From Ligilactobacillus pabuli (GTDB taxonomy: Bacteria; Bacillota; Bacilli; Lactobacillales; Lactobacillaceae): a stretch of 50,286 nt of DNA. The notes under the pieces were generated by a model. It saw only the letters and a program-made list of their open reading frames with translations, was not told where the DNA came from and ran no database searches. Position 1 is the first letter of the stretch. Each line of letters opens with the position of its first letter. Positions 41,866-50,286 of this stretch are shown here, piece after piece. The stretch covers positions 59,561 to 109,846 of the forward strand of contig NZ_BQXH01000007.1 in assembly GCF_022836475.1 (NCBI RefSeq). The letters are read 5' to 3'. The position numbers and the translations under genes are program-made.

Positions 41866-42762
41866 TTATGCCTTGTTTATTGGATGACCTCCAAACTCAT
41901 TTCTTAAAGCGGCTACTACTTTACCAGCCATAGAATCGTTCTCTTCTGACTTGTACCGAGTCATTAACGCACTGCTAATTACTGGAGTAGGTACATGTAA
42001 TCTAATCGCTTCTTCTATAGTCCATGCACCTTCACCAGAGGAATGCATAATTCCTTTAATTTGCTTCAAATTTTTATCTTCACTAAAAGCTTTCTGGGCA
42101 AGTTCAATTAACCAACTACGAATAACTGAACCGCTATTCCAAACCTGAGCAACAGCTTCATTATTATAATTAAATTGTGATTTATCTAATATTTCAAAAC
42201 CTTCACCTATTGCTTGCATCATTCCATACTCAATACCGTTATGAACCATTTTCAAAAAATGCCCTGATCCAGCTTCACCAGTATACATATACCCATCTTT
42301 CGCTGAAATCTTTTTAAATAAGGGATCAATTTGTGAAAAAAGCTCTTTTGGACCACCAATCATAAAGTTTCCACCATTACGTGCCCCAGAGATCCCGCCT
42401 GAAGTTCCAACATCAAAAAAATGAATTTTCTCGATACTTAAACTTTGAAAATGTTTAATAGAGTCCTTATAATATGAATTTCCTCCATCAATTAAAATAT
42501 CATCACTATTAAGCAACTTACACAACTGATCAATGCAATCTTGTGTAGCCTCTCCGGCAGGTACCATTAACCAAACAATTCTTGGTCGTGACAATGAATT
42601 AACTAATTCTTTTAAGGTTCCAGCACTTCTAGCAGTAGTAGTCATAAGTTTTTCTCTGATATCATCATTACTATCAAATGCTGTTACATCAATACCTTTA
42701 CTCAACATATTTTCTAATAAATTCCAGCCCATTTTCCCTAATCCAACCAAACCAACTTGCAT
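41866..42762 (-). CDS. gnd: 6-phosphogluconate dehydrogenase (decarboxylating), short GntZ/YqeC type
   Basis: A 298-aa 6PGDH of the short form (classic GND is about 470 aa). The Rossmann motif is GLVGLGKMG at residues 4-12. GTSGGISGARNG is the substrate-binding signature, with Lys in HFLKMVHNGIEYGMMQA. It oxidises 6-phosphogluconate to ribulose 5-phosphate and CO2, usually with NAD in this subgroup. AAGGAGG precedes the ATG. It follows gluconokinase copy 2 with about 80 bases between, so the two make a gluconate operon. Confidence 0.9.
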   Translation of the reverse strand: MQVGLVGLGKMGWNLLENMLSKGIDVTAFDSNDDIREKLMTTTARSAGTLKELVNSLSRPRIVWLMVPAGEATQDCIDQLCKLLNSDDILIDGGNSYYKDSIKHFQSLSIEKIHFFDVGTSGGISGARNGGNFMIGGPKELFSQIDPLFKKISAKDGYMYTGEAGSGHFLKMVHNGIEYGMMQAIGEGFEILDKSQFNYNNEAVAQVWNSGSVIRSWLIELAQKAFSEDKNLKQIKGIMHSSGEGAWTIEEAIRLHVPTPVISSALMTRYKSEENDSMAGKVVAALRNEFGGHPINKA

Positions 42763-42840
42763 GTTTTTCCTCCTTTTGTATCTTATAACATCTTTTTAGA
42801 AATGTTTTAATAATTACTAATTTATAAAAAGATTAAATTT

Positions 42841-44385
42841 TTAGTCGTTTATAGAATTATTCTTTCTTTGAAAGTCAGCAATATCTTGATATTCAGTTTC
42901 TAGTTCCTCTGTCAATCTCATATAAATTAGCAATAATTCATGATAAACTTTACTATTCCTAGAATTTGTTACATACTTCTTAGGGTTATCACCCAAATCA
43001 CTGATATCTTTTAAGCTATCAGTCTTTCTCACAGACCTCATTCCAATTATTGAAGCACCTAAGCAAGAAGACTCAAAGTCTTTAGGAACTTTTATTGTTT
43101 TTCCAAAAATATCTGCAATCATTTGACAACAAAACTCGGATTGTGCGAATCCTCCTGTCACCCTAATTTCCTTTGATTTACCTATAATTTCTTCTAACGT
43201 CAATAATACTGTATATAAATTATAGACTATTCCTTCAAGCACAGCACGAAGCATGTGAGCCCTAGTATGCATCTGATTTAAGCCAAAAAAAGAACCTCGC
43301 GCATTTGCATCCCAGAGTGGCGCCCGTTCTCCTCCCAAAAATGGATGAAATAATAAACCTGCGGAACCCGCGGGAATCTTACTTGCAATACTCGTGAGTA
43401 GCTCATATGAATTAACTTTCAAAAACTTAGCGGTGTGTTTTTCGCTATCAAATAAATTGTCACGTGCCCAACGAAAGACCACACCACCATTATTAACAGA
43501 ACCACCGATAACAAAATGTTGTTTATCTATCGCATAGCAAAACGTTCTTTCTTTAGTATCGATTATAGGGTGATTAGTAACAACACGTACTGCACCAGAT
43601 GTTCCAATAGTAACAGCAACTATCCCGTCATCAACCGCACCTACTCCAAGGTTTGACAAAGCACCATCAAATGCTCCTTGAACAAAAACGACTCCAGCTG
43701 GACAATTAATCATCTGCGCATATTCAGTTTTCATACCTCTAAATTGTTCATATGCATCCACAACAGGCGGCAACTGTTTTTCAGTAATACCCACGATATT
43801 TAGTGCATCAGGGTCCCACTGTAATTTAAAAATATTATATAATCCCGTACCGCTAGCAATTGAAACATCCATTTGCCAAATACCAAAAAGGCGGTATAAT
43901 ACATATTCTTTAATTCCGCAAAAATAAGCTGCTTTGTTATAGATGTTCGGTCGTTCATTTTTGAGCCATAGAATTTTACACAAAAGATTCATCGGGTGAA
44001 TTGGTGTTCCTGTATTTTCATATATCTTATGCCCGAGCTTTGTTCCTTTAAGCTTTTGAGCATATTTATTAGAACGAGTATCTCCCCAAGTTTGTGTACG
44101 CGTTAATGAATGAAAATCTTTATCCAATGCAATTAAACTTTGATTGGCACTAGAAAAAGAAACAACTTTTACGTCATTATATGTCAGATCAACATTTTCC
44201 ATCAATTGCTTGAATACTGAAATAACAGCGTCCAGAATTTCTTCTTGATCTTCCTCTACCATTCCAGTTGTATCTTGGTACATTGAATATCCTTTATTAG
44301 CATATGCCGCCACCTTCATATCTCTATCATATAATACTGCTTTAGTACTAGTTGTACCAATATCTATTCCAATGGTATAGTCCAT
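42841..44385 (-). CDS. gntK: Gluconokinase (FGGY family), copy 2
   Basis: A 514-aa paralogue of the kinase at 36.3 kb, with GIDIGTTSTKAVLYDRD, FHPFLGGERAPLWDANARG and RVTGGFAQSEF. It is clearly more AT-rich than copy 1, so it probably came from elsewhere. The start is put at 44385, where MDYTIGIDIGTTS matches family starts; an ATG at 44430 would add 15 residues without a ribosome site. It is followed by gnd. Confidence 0.9.
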   Translation of the reverse strand: MDYTIGIDIGTTSTKAVLYDRDMKVAAYANKGYSMYQDTTGMVEEDQEEILDAVISVFKQLMENVDLTYNDVKVVSFSSANQSLIALDKDFHSLTRTQTWGDTRSNKYAQKLKGTKLGHKIYENTGTPIHPMNLLCKILWLKNERPNIYNKAAYFCGIKEYVLYRLFGIWQMDVSIASGTGLYNIFKLQWDPDALNIVGITEKQLPPVVDAYEQFRGMKTEYAQMINCPAGVVFVQGAFDGALSNLGVGAVDDGIVAVTIGTSGAVRVVTNHPIIDTKERTFCYAIDKQHFVIGGSVNNGGVVFRWARDNLFDSEKHTAKFLKVNSYELLTSIASKIPAGSAGLLFHPFLGGERAPLWDANARGSFFGLNQMHTRAHMLRAVLEGIVYNLYTVLLTLEEIIGKSKEIRVTGGFAQSEFCCQMIADIFGKTIKVPKDFESSCLGASIIGMRSVRKTDSLKDISDLGDNPKKYVTNSRNSKVYHELLLIYMRLTEELETEYQDIADFQRKNNSIND

Positions 44386-44692
44386 AAATATACATTCACC
44401 CGACCCTTTCTCAGTAAGAAATTTACTCATTAGTATGTTAGTGTTGATTTAATTTATCTATAATTTTATTTTTAGTACAATGTTTACTTTACAAAAATTT
44501 CTGTTTAGCGTTAATCCGCAGCCACTAACTATTTAGTATTAAAAGCTTCAGATATTTTCCATATCAAAAATAGCGGGAAATTTTAAAATGAAGTTAGCCA
44601 GTTAAAAAATCAACACAAAAAACGCCATAGTAGCGAAATATCGTTTATCATATTAGTTACCACACCAAACATGAGAGGACGATATCCACACT

Positions 44693-45783
44693 ATGACGCA
44701 AATTGCGAATACCACAAATCACATTCGAGGGAAACACCTAACTAAAGAAAATCGCGTATCAATTGTAGATTGGACCCGTTTTAACTCTAAAGGGCCGAAT
44801 GATTTAGTTCATGTGCTTTCGAATTGACAAATCGTGAAGCTCTTAAATACCTCGCCTCAAACTATTAATAATGAACTGAAAAGAGGTACTATTAGGCAGA
44901 TTCGTCGACAAAAACAAGGTGATAAAACGTACGAGTACGAATAGTTCGAATATTCAGCACAGGCTGGTGAAGCCGTCTACCAACGTAATCACCAATACTC
45001 TGGTCGTCACTCATTATCTGATCAGGAATCATGCCAAGCTTTTATCAGTTTTGCTGGTCAACACTTGTTAGCCCGCTATCCTTGGTCACCTGATCAGGTT
45101 GTCATGGCTGCTCACCAGGATACCAAACTTAGTCAGGCTACAATTCCATGTACTACAACACTCTACAACTGGATTGACCAACAAAAATTGAAAACCATAA
45201 ACATTGATTTGGCCGAAAAAGTCAGTCGTAAGGCGAAAAAAGTCCAGTCTAAAACTAATGAGAAGGTTTTAGGTCGTCCAATTGAAGTTGATGATCGTCA
45301 AGAATTCGGACATTGGGAAATCGATAGTGTTGTTGGCCAACGTGAGGCTGGCGATTTAAATCTGCTGACATTAACGGAACGAAAAACCAGATATGAAGAA
45401 GTTATTCTAGTTCAAGGTAAAGAAAGCTGTTACGTTAATCAAGCTCTGGAATCGTTTAAACAAGAGCTAGGCTCAAAGTTTGAGAAGATTTTTAAGACGA
45501 TTACTGCTGATAATGGGTCTGAGTTTAGTAAGTTAACTCAGGTCGTTCCCGACCGTGAAAATGGAGGTATCTATTATGCTCATCCATATGCTTCATACGA
45601 ACGTGGTAGTAATGAACGCAACAATAAAATCATCCGCAGAATATATCCCAAAGGAAAACCAATCGTGGAACAACCGGCTAAAACAGCCCGTGAAACAAGT
45701 GACTGGATGAATATCACTGAGAACTCAGACGCCACGGATGGCACTAGAAGCTGAGCTTCAAAAGATTTTTCAGGTCGGTTAAG
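44693..45783 (+). pseudogene. IS30-family transposase, two nonsense codons and a frameshift
   Basis: The frame opens MTQIANTTNHIRGKHLTKEN and is cut by TGA at 44825 (CGA in copy 2) and TAG at 44942. It then runs on with the DDE core: FGHWEIDSVVG (Asp), TADNGSEFSKL (Asp), YASYERGSNERNNKIIRR (Glu), and GRPIEVDDRQEFGHWE upstream. After DWMN the frame shifts, and the natural end QTPRMALEAELQKIFQVG is in another frame. Not functional. Confidence 0.9.
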
Positions 45784-45802
45784 CGCGAAAAATGGGCGCG
45801 AA

Positions 45803-45860
45803 CGGTGGGGAGGGAGGAAGGTCTTTGCCTCCCGGCTCAAGCCTTTCTCCCTCCCCACCG
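45803..45860. repeat. GC-rich 19-bp hairpin inside IS30 copy 1
   Basis: CGGTGGGGAGGGAGGAAGG (45803-45821) pairs with its complement at 45842-45860, one mismatch, 20-base loop. It lies between the transposase end and the right inverted repeat, in otherwise AT-rich DNA. Confidence 0.75.
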
Positions 45861-46008
45861 AGCTGTACTAAGCTTCTAATGTGATAAATGATATGTGAGA
45901 GTGGCTAACTTAAACTTGAATTTTCCGTATCAAAAATATCTTTGTTCCCGTCTCAAATAAAGATAAACTCTAGACCCAACTCAAAAACATGGTTATGGCA
46001 CAGCGTCT

Positions 46009-47136
46009 TCAGATCTGAGGATAGCCTTCACAATAAGTTTGAATAACATTATAATTATCGTCAACAATAACTAAATCTGCAATTTTACCAGGTTCGATCA
46101 GACCACGATCACCCAAACCCATAAAGTTAGAAGGATTTTTAGTAGCAGCATTAATTGCAGTTATTTCGTCTATTCCCATCCGAATTGCATTTCCAACTAA
46201 TTGGTTCATGGACGCTGAACTACCAGCCAATGTTCCGTCAGGCTTTCTAATAGTTCCATCCTCAGCAACAACATGTAAGTCTTCGCCTTTACCGTATTCA
46301 CCGGGTTTTAGTCCTTTAGAATCTACTGCGTCTGTAACAAAGATTAATTTATCTTTCCCTTTAATTTTGGCTAAAGCTCTACATGCAGCTGGTTTAACGT
46401 GAATACCATCTGTTATCAATTCACTATAAGCTTCAACCGAATCCATAGCCGCTCCAACTACTCCAGGTTTCCTATGCAACAATTCTGTCATTGCATTATA
46501 AGTGTGTGTAAAGTCATTAGCTCCATCTTGTACAGCAGACATTGCTTCTTCGTAACTAGCATTAGTATGTCCAACTGCTACTTTTATTCCTTTTTCCACA
46601 CAATGTTTAATCATCTCATGATTTACATCCATTTCAGGCGCGATACAATACAATAATATGTGATTATTAGCTACTTCTTCCCACTGATCGACTTCAGTAG
46701 CTGATGGCTTTCTAAGTTCATATTTATTGTGTGCCCCACATTTTTCAAAGCTAATATAAGGACCTTCAACATGAATTCCAAGTATCCGCGAACCATTCGG
46801 CTGACCTTCAATTTTCTCACGTATCATACTAATAGACTTAAGCACCTCACTTACTGTGGTCGTGGATGTCGTTGCTAAAAATGAAGTGCATCCCTCATAT
46901 GGTAAATGCTTTGTCCATCTATCAAGCCCTTCAGCGTCTGCAACATTTGTAGAATAGCCTTGGTACCCGTGACAATGTATATCAATAAAGCCAGGAAGTA
47001 TTTTTTTATACCCAAAATCAATGTCGAAAGTTGCATTTTTATCATAATTAATGTTTTCAATTGTCCCCTTTCTTAAAGTAATTACTGCTGGTTCAAATCG
47101 TTCATTGATATAAATGTTTTGGCTTTTTATTTTCAT
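46009..47136 (-). CDS. nagA: N-acetylglucosamine-6-phosphate deacetylase
   Basis: A 375-aa amidohydrolase. Metal site motifs are FIDIHCHGYQGY (HxH), HVEGPYIS, VAVGHTNAS and FTHTYNAM; the catalytic Asp is in FVTDAVDS. It removes acetyl from GlcNAc-6-phosphate, giving glucosamine-6-phosphate; nagB is not in the window. It follows the PTS gene by 20 bases and is the last gene of the operon. No terminator is visible before the IS30 end. Confidence 0.94.
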   Translation of the reverse strand: MKIKSQNIYINERFEPAVITLRKGTIENINYDKNATFDIDFGYKKILPGFIDIHCHGYQGYSTNVADAEGLDRWTKHLPYEGCTSFLATTSTTTVSEVLKSISMIREKIEGQPNGSRILGIHVEGPYISFEKCGAHNKYELRKPSATEVDQWEEVANNHILLYCIAPEMDVNHEMIKHCVEKGIKVAVGHTNASYEEAMSAVQDGANDFTHTYNAMTELLHRKPGVVGAAMDSVEAYSELITDGIHVKPAACRALAKIKGKDKLIFVTDAVDSKGLKPGEYGKGEDLHVVAEDGTIRKPDGTLAGSSASMNQLVGNAIRMGIDEITAINAATKNPSNFMGLGDRGLIEPGKIADLVIVDDNYNVIQTYCEGYPQI

Positions 47137-47156
47137 AAATTTTTACCTCCGTTAGA

Positions 47157-48605
47157 CTATTTCAATTCTTTCATTTCGCTAACTAAAGGATCAGCTATTG
47201 TTCCTACGACAACTTGATAGTTGTTTTTTCCAAGTTTTACAATCCCTGTAGCACCATTTTCTTTCAACTTACTTTCATCTACTTTTTCGCTATCCACAAC
47301 ACTGACCCTAATTCTAGTGATACAAGCATCCAAATCTGTGATATTATTATTCCCGCCTAGTGCCTGAAGAATATTCCTTGCCTTATTATTAAAATCTTCA
47401 GCATCTTGCTTTGTATTTTCATCTATTTTTTCTTTTCTACTTTTAGTCAAATCATCAGATGTGTCTACATCTGTTAGTAAATCATCTGCATCATCTGTTC
47501 TTCCCGGAGTTGGTACATTAAACTTAACAATCACATAGTAAAAAATAAAATAGTATAAAAGCCCAGCAACAATACCGACTGGAATAACTAACAATTGTTT
47601 TGTGCCAGCACCATAAGTCAATAAATAGTCCATTAGTCCATTGGAAAAACTAACACCTAGTCTCACTCCTAATCCTGCTACAATAACATTGGCAAGGCCC
47701 ATGATTACAGCATGTACTACTAATAAAATCGGAGAAACAAACATAAAGCTAAACTCAATAGGTTCCGTAACACCTGTTAAAAATGCAGTTAAAGCCGCAC
47801 TAATCAATAATCCAGAAACTGCTTTTCTCTTCTCTGGTTTAGCTGCTTTATACATAGCCAAACAAACAAACGGTAACGCAATCATCGTTACGGCATAGCC
47901 ACCCGCGGTAAACATTCCACCATTAGGATCTCCTGCGTAATACCGAAGTAAATCACCATGAACTACATGTCCTGCTACATTTGTAAAAGTACCTATCTGA
48001 AAATTAACTATTGTATTAAGAATTTGGTGCAAACCAGTCGGCACTAATATCCTGTTCAAAAAACCATAAAAGAATAAACCTATGCTTCCAGCATGTACCA
48101 GAGCATTTCCAAGATTATCTATTCCAGTTTGAATAACCGGCCAGATATATCCAGCTAAAACCCCAATAACCATCGAATAAAGTGAAGTGATTATCGGAAC
48201 AAATCTTTTACCTCCAAAAAAACCTAAGAAATCAGGAACTCTGATTTTATGGTACTTGTTATATAAATAACCCGCTAATAATCCAGAAACTATCCCAGCC
48301 AAGACGCCCATATCTATATCTTTATTGAATGTTTTAGCGACACTAGTTAGCACCAGATACCCAACTGCCGCAGCAATCCCTGCTACTCCGTTGTTATCTT
48401 TTGCCAAACCAATTGCAACACCAATTGCAAAAATTAAAGCAATATTTTCAAAAACAGCATTGCCGCCAGCTTCCATCCACGAAATATTCAATAAATCTTT
48501 TGAACCAATCCTAAGCAATAATGCAGCTGCTGGTAAGACTGCAACTGGCGTCATTAATGATTTTGCAAATTTTTGTAAATTACCACTAAAATTTCCTTTT
48601 CCCAT
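47157..48605 (-). CDS. PTS N-acetylglucosamine-type transporter, EIICB
   Basis: A 482-aa fused PTS permease. The EIIC domain (to about 375) has ten or so helices with FAKSLMTPVAVLPAAALLLR, PTGLHQILNT and GVTEPIEFSFMFVSP (the sugar-binding Glu). An acidic linker leads to the EIIB domain with the phosphorylated Cys in ITDLDACITRIRV. The neighbouring nagA points to GlcNAc. Its EIIA is the separate gene upstream. The start is at 48605, after GAGGTGG and 13 bases beyond the antiterminator gene; an earlier start at 48659 would overlap that gene. Confidence 0.92.
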   Translation of the reverse strand: MGKGNFSGNLQKFAKSLMTPVAVLPAAALLLRIGSKDLLNISWMEAGGNAVFENIALIFAIGVAIGLAKDNNGVAGIAAAVGYLVLTSVAKTFNKDIDMGVLAGIVSGLLAGYLYNKYHKIRVPDFLGFFGGKRFVPIITSLYSMVIGVLAGYIWPVIQTGIDNLGNALVHAGSIGLFFYGFLNRILVPTGLHQILNTIVNFQIGTFTNVAGHVVHGDLLRYYAGDPNGGMFTAGGYAVTMIALPFVCLAMYKAAKPEKRKAVSGLLISAALTAFLTGVTEPIEFSFMFVSPILLVVHAVIMGLANVIVAGLGVRLGVSFSNGLMDYLLTYGAGTKQLLVIPVGIVAGLLYYFIFYYVIVKFNVPTPGRTDDADDLLTDVDTSDDLTKSRKEKIDENTKQDAEDFNNKARNILQALGGNNNITDLDACITRIRVSVVDSEKVDESKLKENGATGIVKLGKNNYQVVVGTIADPLVSEMKELK

Positions 48606-48618
48606 TTTTTCCACCTCA

Positions 48619-49464
48619 TTATTCTTTTGAACTATTTCTTTCTCTAATTCTTTCCACATGAATCGTTAAATAGCCAAGCTCTTCGATAGGAAGAGCTACT
48701 TTAAATTTCAATTTTACTTTAGCAAACACTATTTTTGCACATTCATATGCAAGAGGATATCTTTTACAAATAAGCGAGTTCATTTCTTCATCTAAAACTT
48801 GTCTATCGTCGTTATTATTTCTTAATAATAAAAAGTTCAAATGTGCAACTAACCTTTCAAAAGAAATAGAATCTTTTTCTACATAAATATTTAAATATTC
48901 TCCAATAGTATCTACCATTGTTTTAATAATTTCAGTCTGCCTAATAGTATGATGATAATTTCCGCCTTTTTCTTTCATTGTATGCACTTGTAAAGCAATA
49001 AAACCAGCTTCGTCTATGGGCATTCCTATTCCAAATTCATTATTTATAAGGTTGATGCCCCAGATCCCTATCTCAAATTCTTGAGCATACAAAATTTCTA
49101 TTTCATGAAGCAATTTATTCTTAATAAATATTCCATTTTTTATTCTTTCGACGGCAAAAGAAATGTGGTCAGAAAGAGTTAACAAAATTCTTTCATCTAA
49201 GGTAACATTTAACTGTTTTTCCGCATATTCAATTATTTTTTCGGCTACTTTAAAATATTCCTCTGGTATTTTTTGAATGGTTTCTAAAATTTTTTCATTT
49301 CCTTCAGCAATAAACACCTTGTCAAACTGATTGCGAAAAATTACGTCATTTCTTTTCTTACGAAATCCAATACCCTGGCCAATAGCGACCAACTCTCTTT
49401 TAGAATTATCCGTAACAAGTAAAGCATTATTATTGAGGATTTTTTTTACTTTCATTTTCTCCAT
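48619..49464 (-). CDS. BglG/LicT-family transcriptional antiterminator
   Basis: A 281-aa antiterminator: an RNA-binding domain (residues 1-58, VKKILNNNALLVTDNSKRELVAIGQGIGF) and two PRD modules, with His in LSDHISFAVERI, ALQVHTM, AHLNFLL and TIHVERI that PTS proteins phosphorylate. It binds a ribonucleic antiterminator in its operon leader. That leader would lie before the EIIA gene and is missing here because of the IS30 insertion. The start is 49464, with AGGAG upstream. Confidence 0.92.
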   Translation of the reverse strand: MEKMKVKKILNNNALLVTDNSKRELVAIGQGIGFRKKRNDVIFRNQFDKVFIAEGNEKILETIQKIPEEYFKVAEKIIEYAEKQLNVTLDERILLTLSDHISFAVERIKNGIFIKNKLLHEIEILYAQEFEIGIWGINLINNEFGIGMPIDEAGFIALQVHTMKEKGGNYHHTIRQTEIIKTMVDTIGEYLNIYVEKDSISFERLVAHLNFLLLRNNNDDRQVLDEEMNSLICKRYPLAYECAKIVFAKVKLKFKVALPIEELGYLTIHVERIRERNSSKE

Positions 49465-49490
49465 CACAACACTCCTATTAACTGAAAAAC

Positions 49491-49970
49491 TCAAAATATT
49501 GAAAATATTTTGGTTTTTCCAGCATTCACTTCGTGTATATCCTCTTTCTTGATTTCATAACCATGCTTGTTACTATCTGGAATTAAAACTGGAGTTATAG
49601 TTCCTTCAGCATGTTCTTGAACAAAGGACAAATCCATTACCATTAACGGGTCTCCAACTTTTACAGTGTCTCCCTCAACAACTTTAGACGTAAAACCATG
49701 ACCATTTAAAGAAACTGTTTCTAGCCCAATATGAATCAATATTTCTATTCCGTTTTTATCCTTTAACCCTATAGCATGTTTAGAGTCCGGAATTTGTACG
49801 ATCTCTCCGTCAATTGGCGATACGATTTCACCATTAGCAGGTTCAATGGCAACTCCATCTCCAACCATTTTTTGATTAAATACTGGATCTGGAACCTCTG
49901 TTATGTCCTTTAATTTTCCTGAAATCGGAGCATAAACATCTAACTTAGGCTTCTTAAATAAATTTTTAAA
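49491..49970 (-). pseudogene. PTS EIIA (glucose family), start codon removed by IS30
   Basis: The reading frame extends above the internal Met at 49868 and begins FKNLFKKPKLDVYAPISGKL, exactly codon 2 of a usual EIIA (M-F-K-...). The first codon (49968-49970) touches the IS30 left end at 49971; in frame the IS gives CCC and, nine codons up, a TAA, with no start between. The active-site core is intact (KHAIGLKDKNGIEILIHIGL). It overlaps the region upstream of the antiterminator gene. Expression from an alternative start, such as ATT or the internal ATG, cannot be excluded. Confidence 0.85.
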
Positions 49971-50286
49971 GGGAAATTTTAAAATGAAGTTAGCCAGTTA
50001 AAAAAATTAACACAAAAAACGCCATAGTGGCGAAATATCGTTTATCATATTAGTTACCACACAAAACATGAGAGGACGATATCCACACTATGACGCAAAT
50101 TGAGAATACCACAAATCACATTCGAGGGAAACACCTAACTAAAGAAAATCGCATATCAATTGAAGATTGGACTCGTTTTAACTCTAAAGGACCGAATGAT
50201 TTAGTTCATGTGCTTTCGAATCGACAAATCGCGAAGCTCTTAAATACCTCGCCTCAAACTATTAATAATGAACTGAAAAGAGGTAC
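49971..50286 (+). mobile_element. IS30-family element, copy 2 (cut by window end)
   Basis: Opens with the same GGGAAATTTTAAAATGAAG end as copy 1 and follows it base for base with few differences. Same orientation. It is inserted at codon 2 of the EIIA gene. Confidence 0.9.
50090..50286 (+). CDS. IS30-family transposase, N-terminal part, intact so far
   Basis: The first 65 codons run to the window edge without stops. The codon that is TGA in copy 1 is CGA here (LSNRQIAKLLNTSPQTI), showing a helix-turn-helix typical of IS30 transposases. This copy may be active, but the catalytic part is outside the window. Confidence 0.85.
   Translation, partial: MTQIENTTNHIRGKHLTKENRISIEDWTRFNSKGPNDLVHVLSNRQIAKLLNTSPQTINNELKRG

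Larger units (their letters stand above)
44575..45926 (+). mobile_element. IS30-family element, copy 1 (decayed)
   Basis: Left end GGGAAATTTTAAAATGAAG..TTAGCC and right end GGCTAACTT..AATTTTCC are inverted repeats of about 25 bp. Inside lies a broken transposase gene and a GC-rich hairpin. Both flanks carry TTTTCC(A/G)TATCAAAAATA (left 44556-44572, right 45921-45937), longer than the usual 2-3 bp IS30 target duplication. Confidence 0.85.

Noticed and set aside
1-50286. tRNA, rRNA, prophage structural genes or replication origin
   Set aside because: No cloverleaf-like or rRNA sequence, phage structural gene, dnaA/rep gene or iteron cluster was recognised by reading.

Overview
The window reads as chromosome of a low-to-moderate GC lactic acid bacterium, most likely Lactobacillaceae. 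The support is a queT gene under a preQ1-I riboswitch, OatA-like acyltransferases, an LCP protein, strong AGGAGG ribosome sites with frequent GTG and TTG starts, and phosphotransferase genes. The genus cannot be fixed by reading alone.

Layout. 1-8.9 kb: a TetM/TetO-type GTPase, queT, a DegV fatty-acid-binding protein, an orphan HicB-like protein, an aldo/keto reductase, a DUF805 membrane protein, an OatA-like O-acetyltransferase and a MORN-repeat protein. 9-14.3 kb: an AT-rich accessory block with a GT-C-like membrane protein, two head-to-tail decayed IS3-family elements and a second acyltransferase. 14.4-23.9 kb: a zinc-ribbon PrsW protease, thioredoxin, a HAD phosphatase, TerC, an XRE regulator, an L,D-transpeptidase-fold protein without the catalytic cysteine, a CpsB-type PHP phosphatase, a NERD nuclease-like protein, a degenerate GT2 glycosyltransferase and an MFS exporter. 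24-29.1 kb: an AT-rich polytopic protein, a small membrane protein and asparagine synthetase. 29.4-35.9 kb: a complete poly-gamma-glutamate operon (pgsB, pgsC, pgsA, a CapD-like gamma-glutamyltransferase) led by two unrecognised envelope genes. 36.2-44.4 kb: a gluconokinase, a three-gene toxin-antitoxin-SecB-like chaperone cassette, galU, an LCP protein, and a second gluconokinase with 6-phosphogluconate dehydrogenase. 44.5-50.3 kb: two IS30-family copies in the same orientation flanking an N-acetylglucosamine operon whose first gene lost its start codon to the right-hand IS.

How the genes fit together. Much of the window concerns the cell surface: O-acetylation, poly-gamma-glutamate synthesis and anchoring, LCP ligation, UDP-glucose supply by GalU, and GT-C/GT2 proteins. 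The rest is sugar-acid and amino-sugar entry (gluconate via GntK and 6PGDH; GlcNAc via PTS, PRD antiterminator and NagA) and mobile or addiction elements.

The two most interesting signals are a family of about 120-bp intergenic elements, often in tandem, whose outer stems differ between copies by compensatory changes and which supply the stop codons of two genes, and the chaperone-linked toxin-antitoxin cassette at 38.1-39.4 kb. Several starts were moved inward to codons with a good ribosome site; each entry says where.
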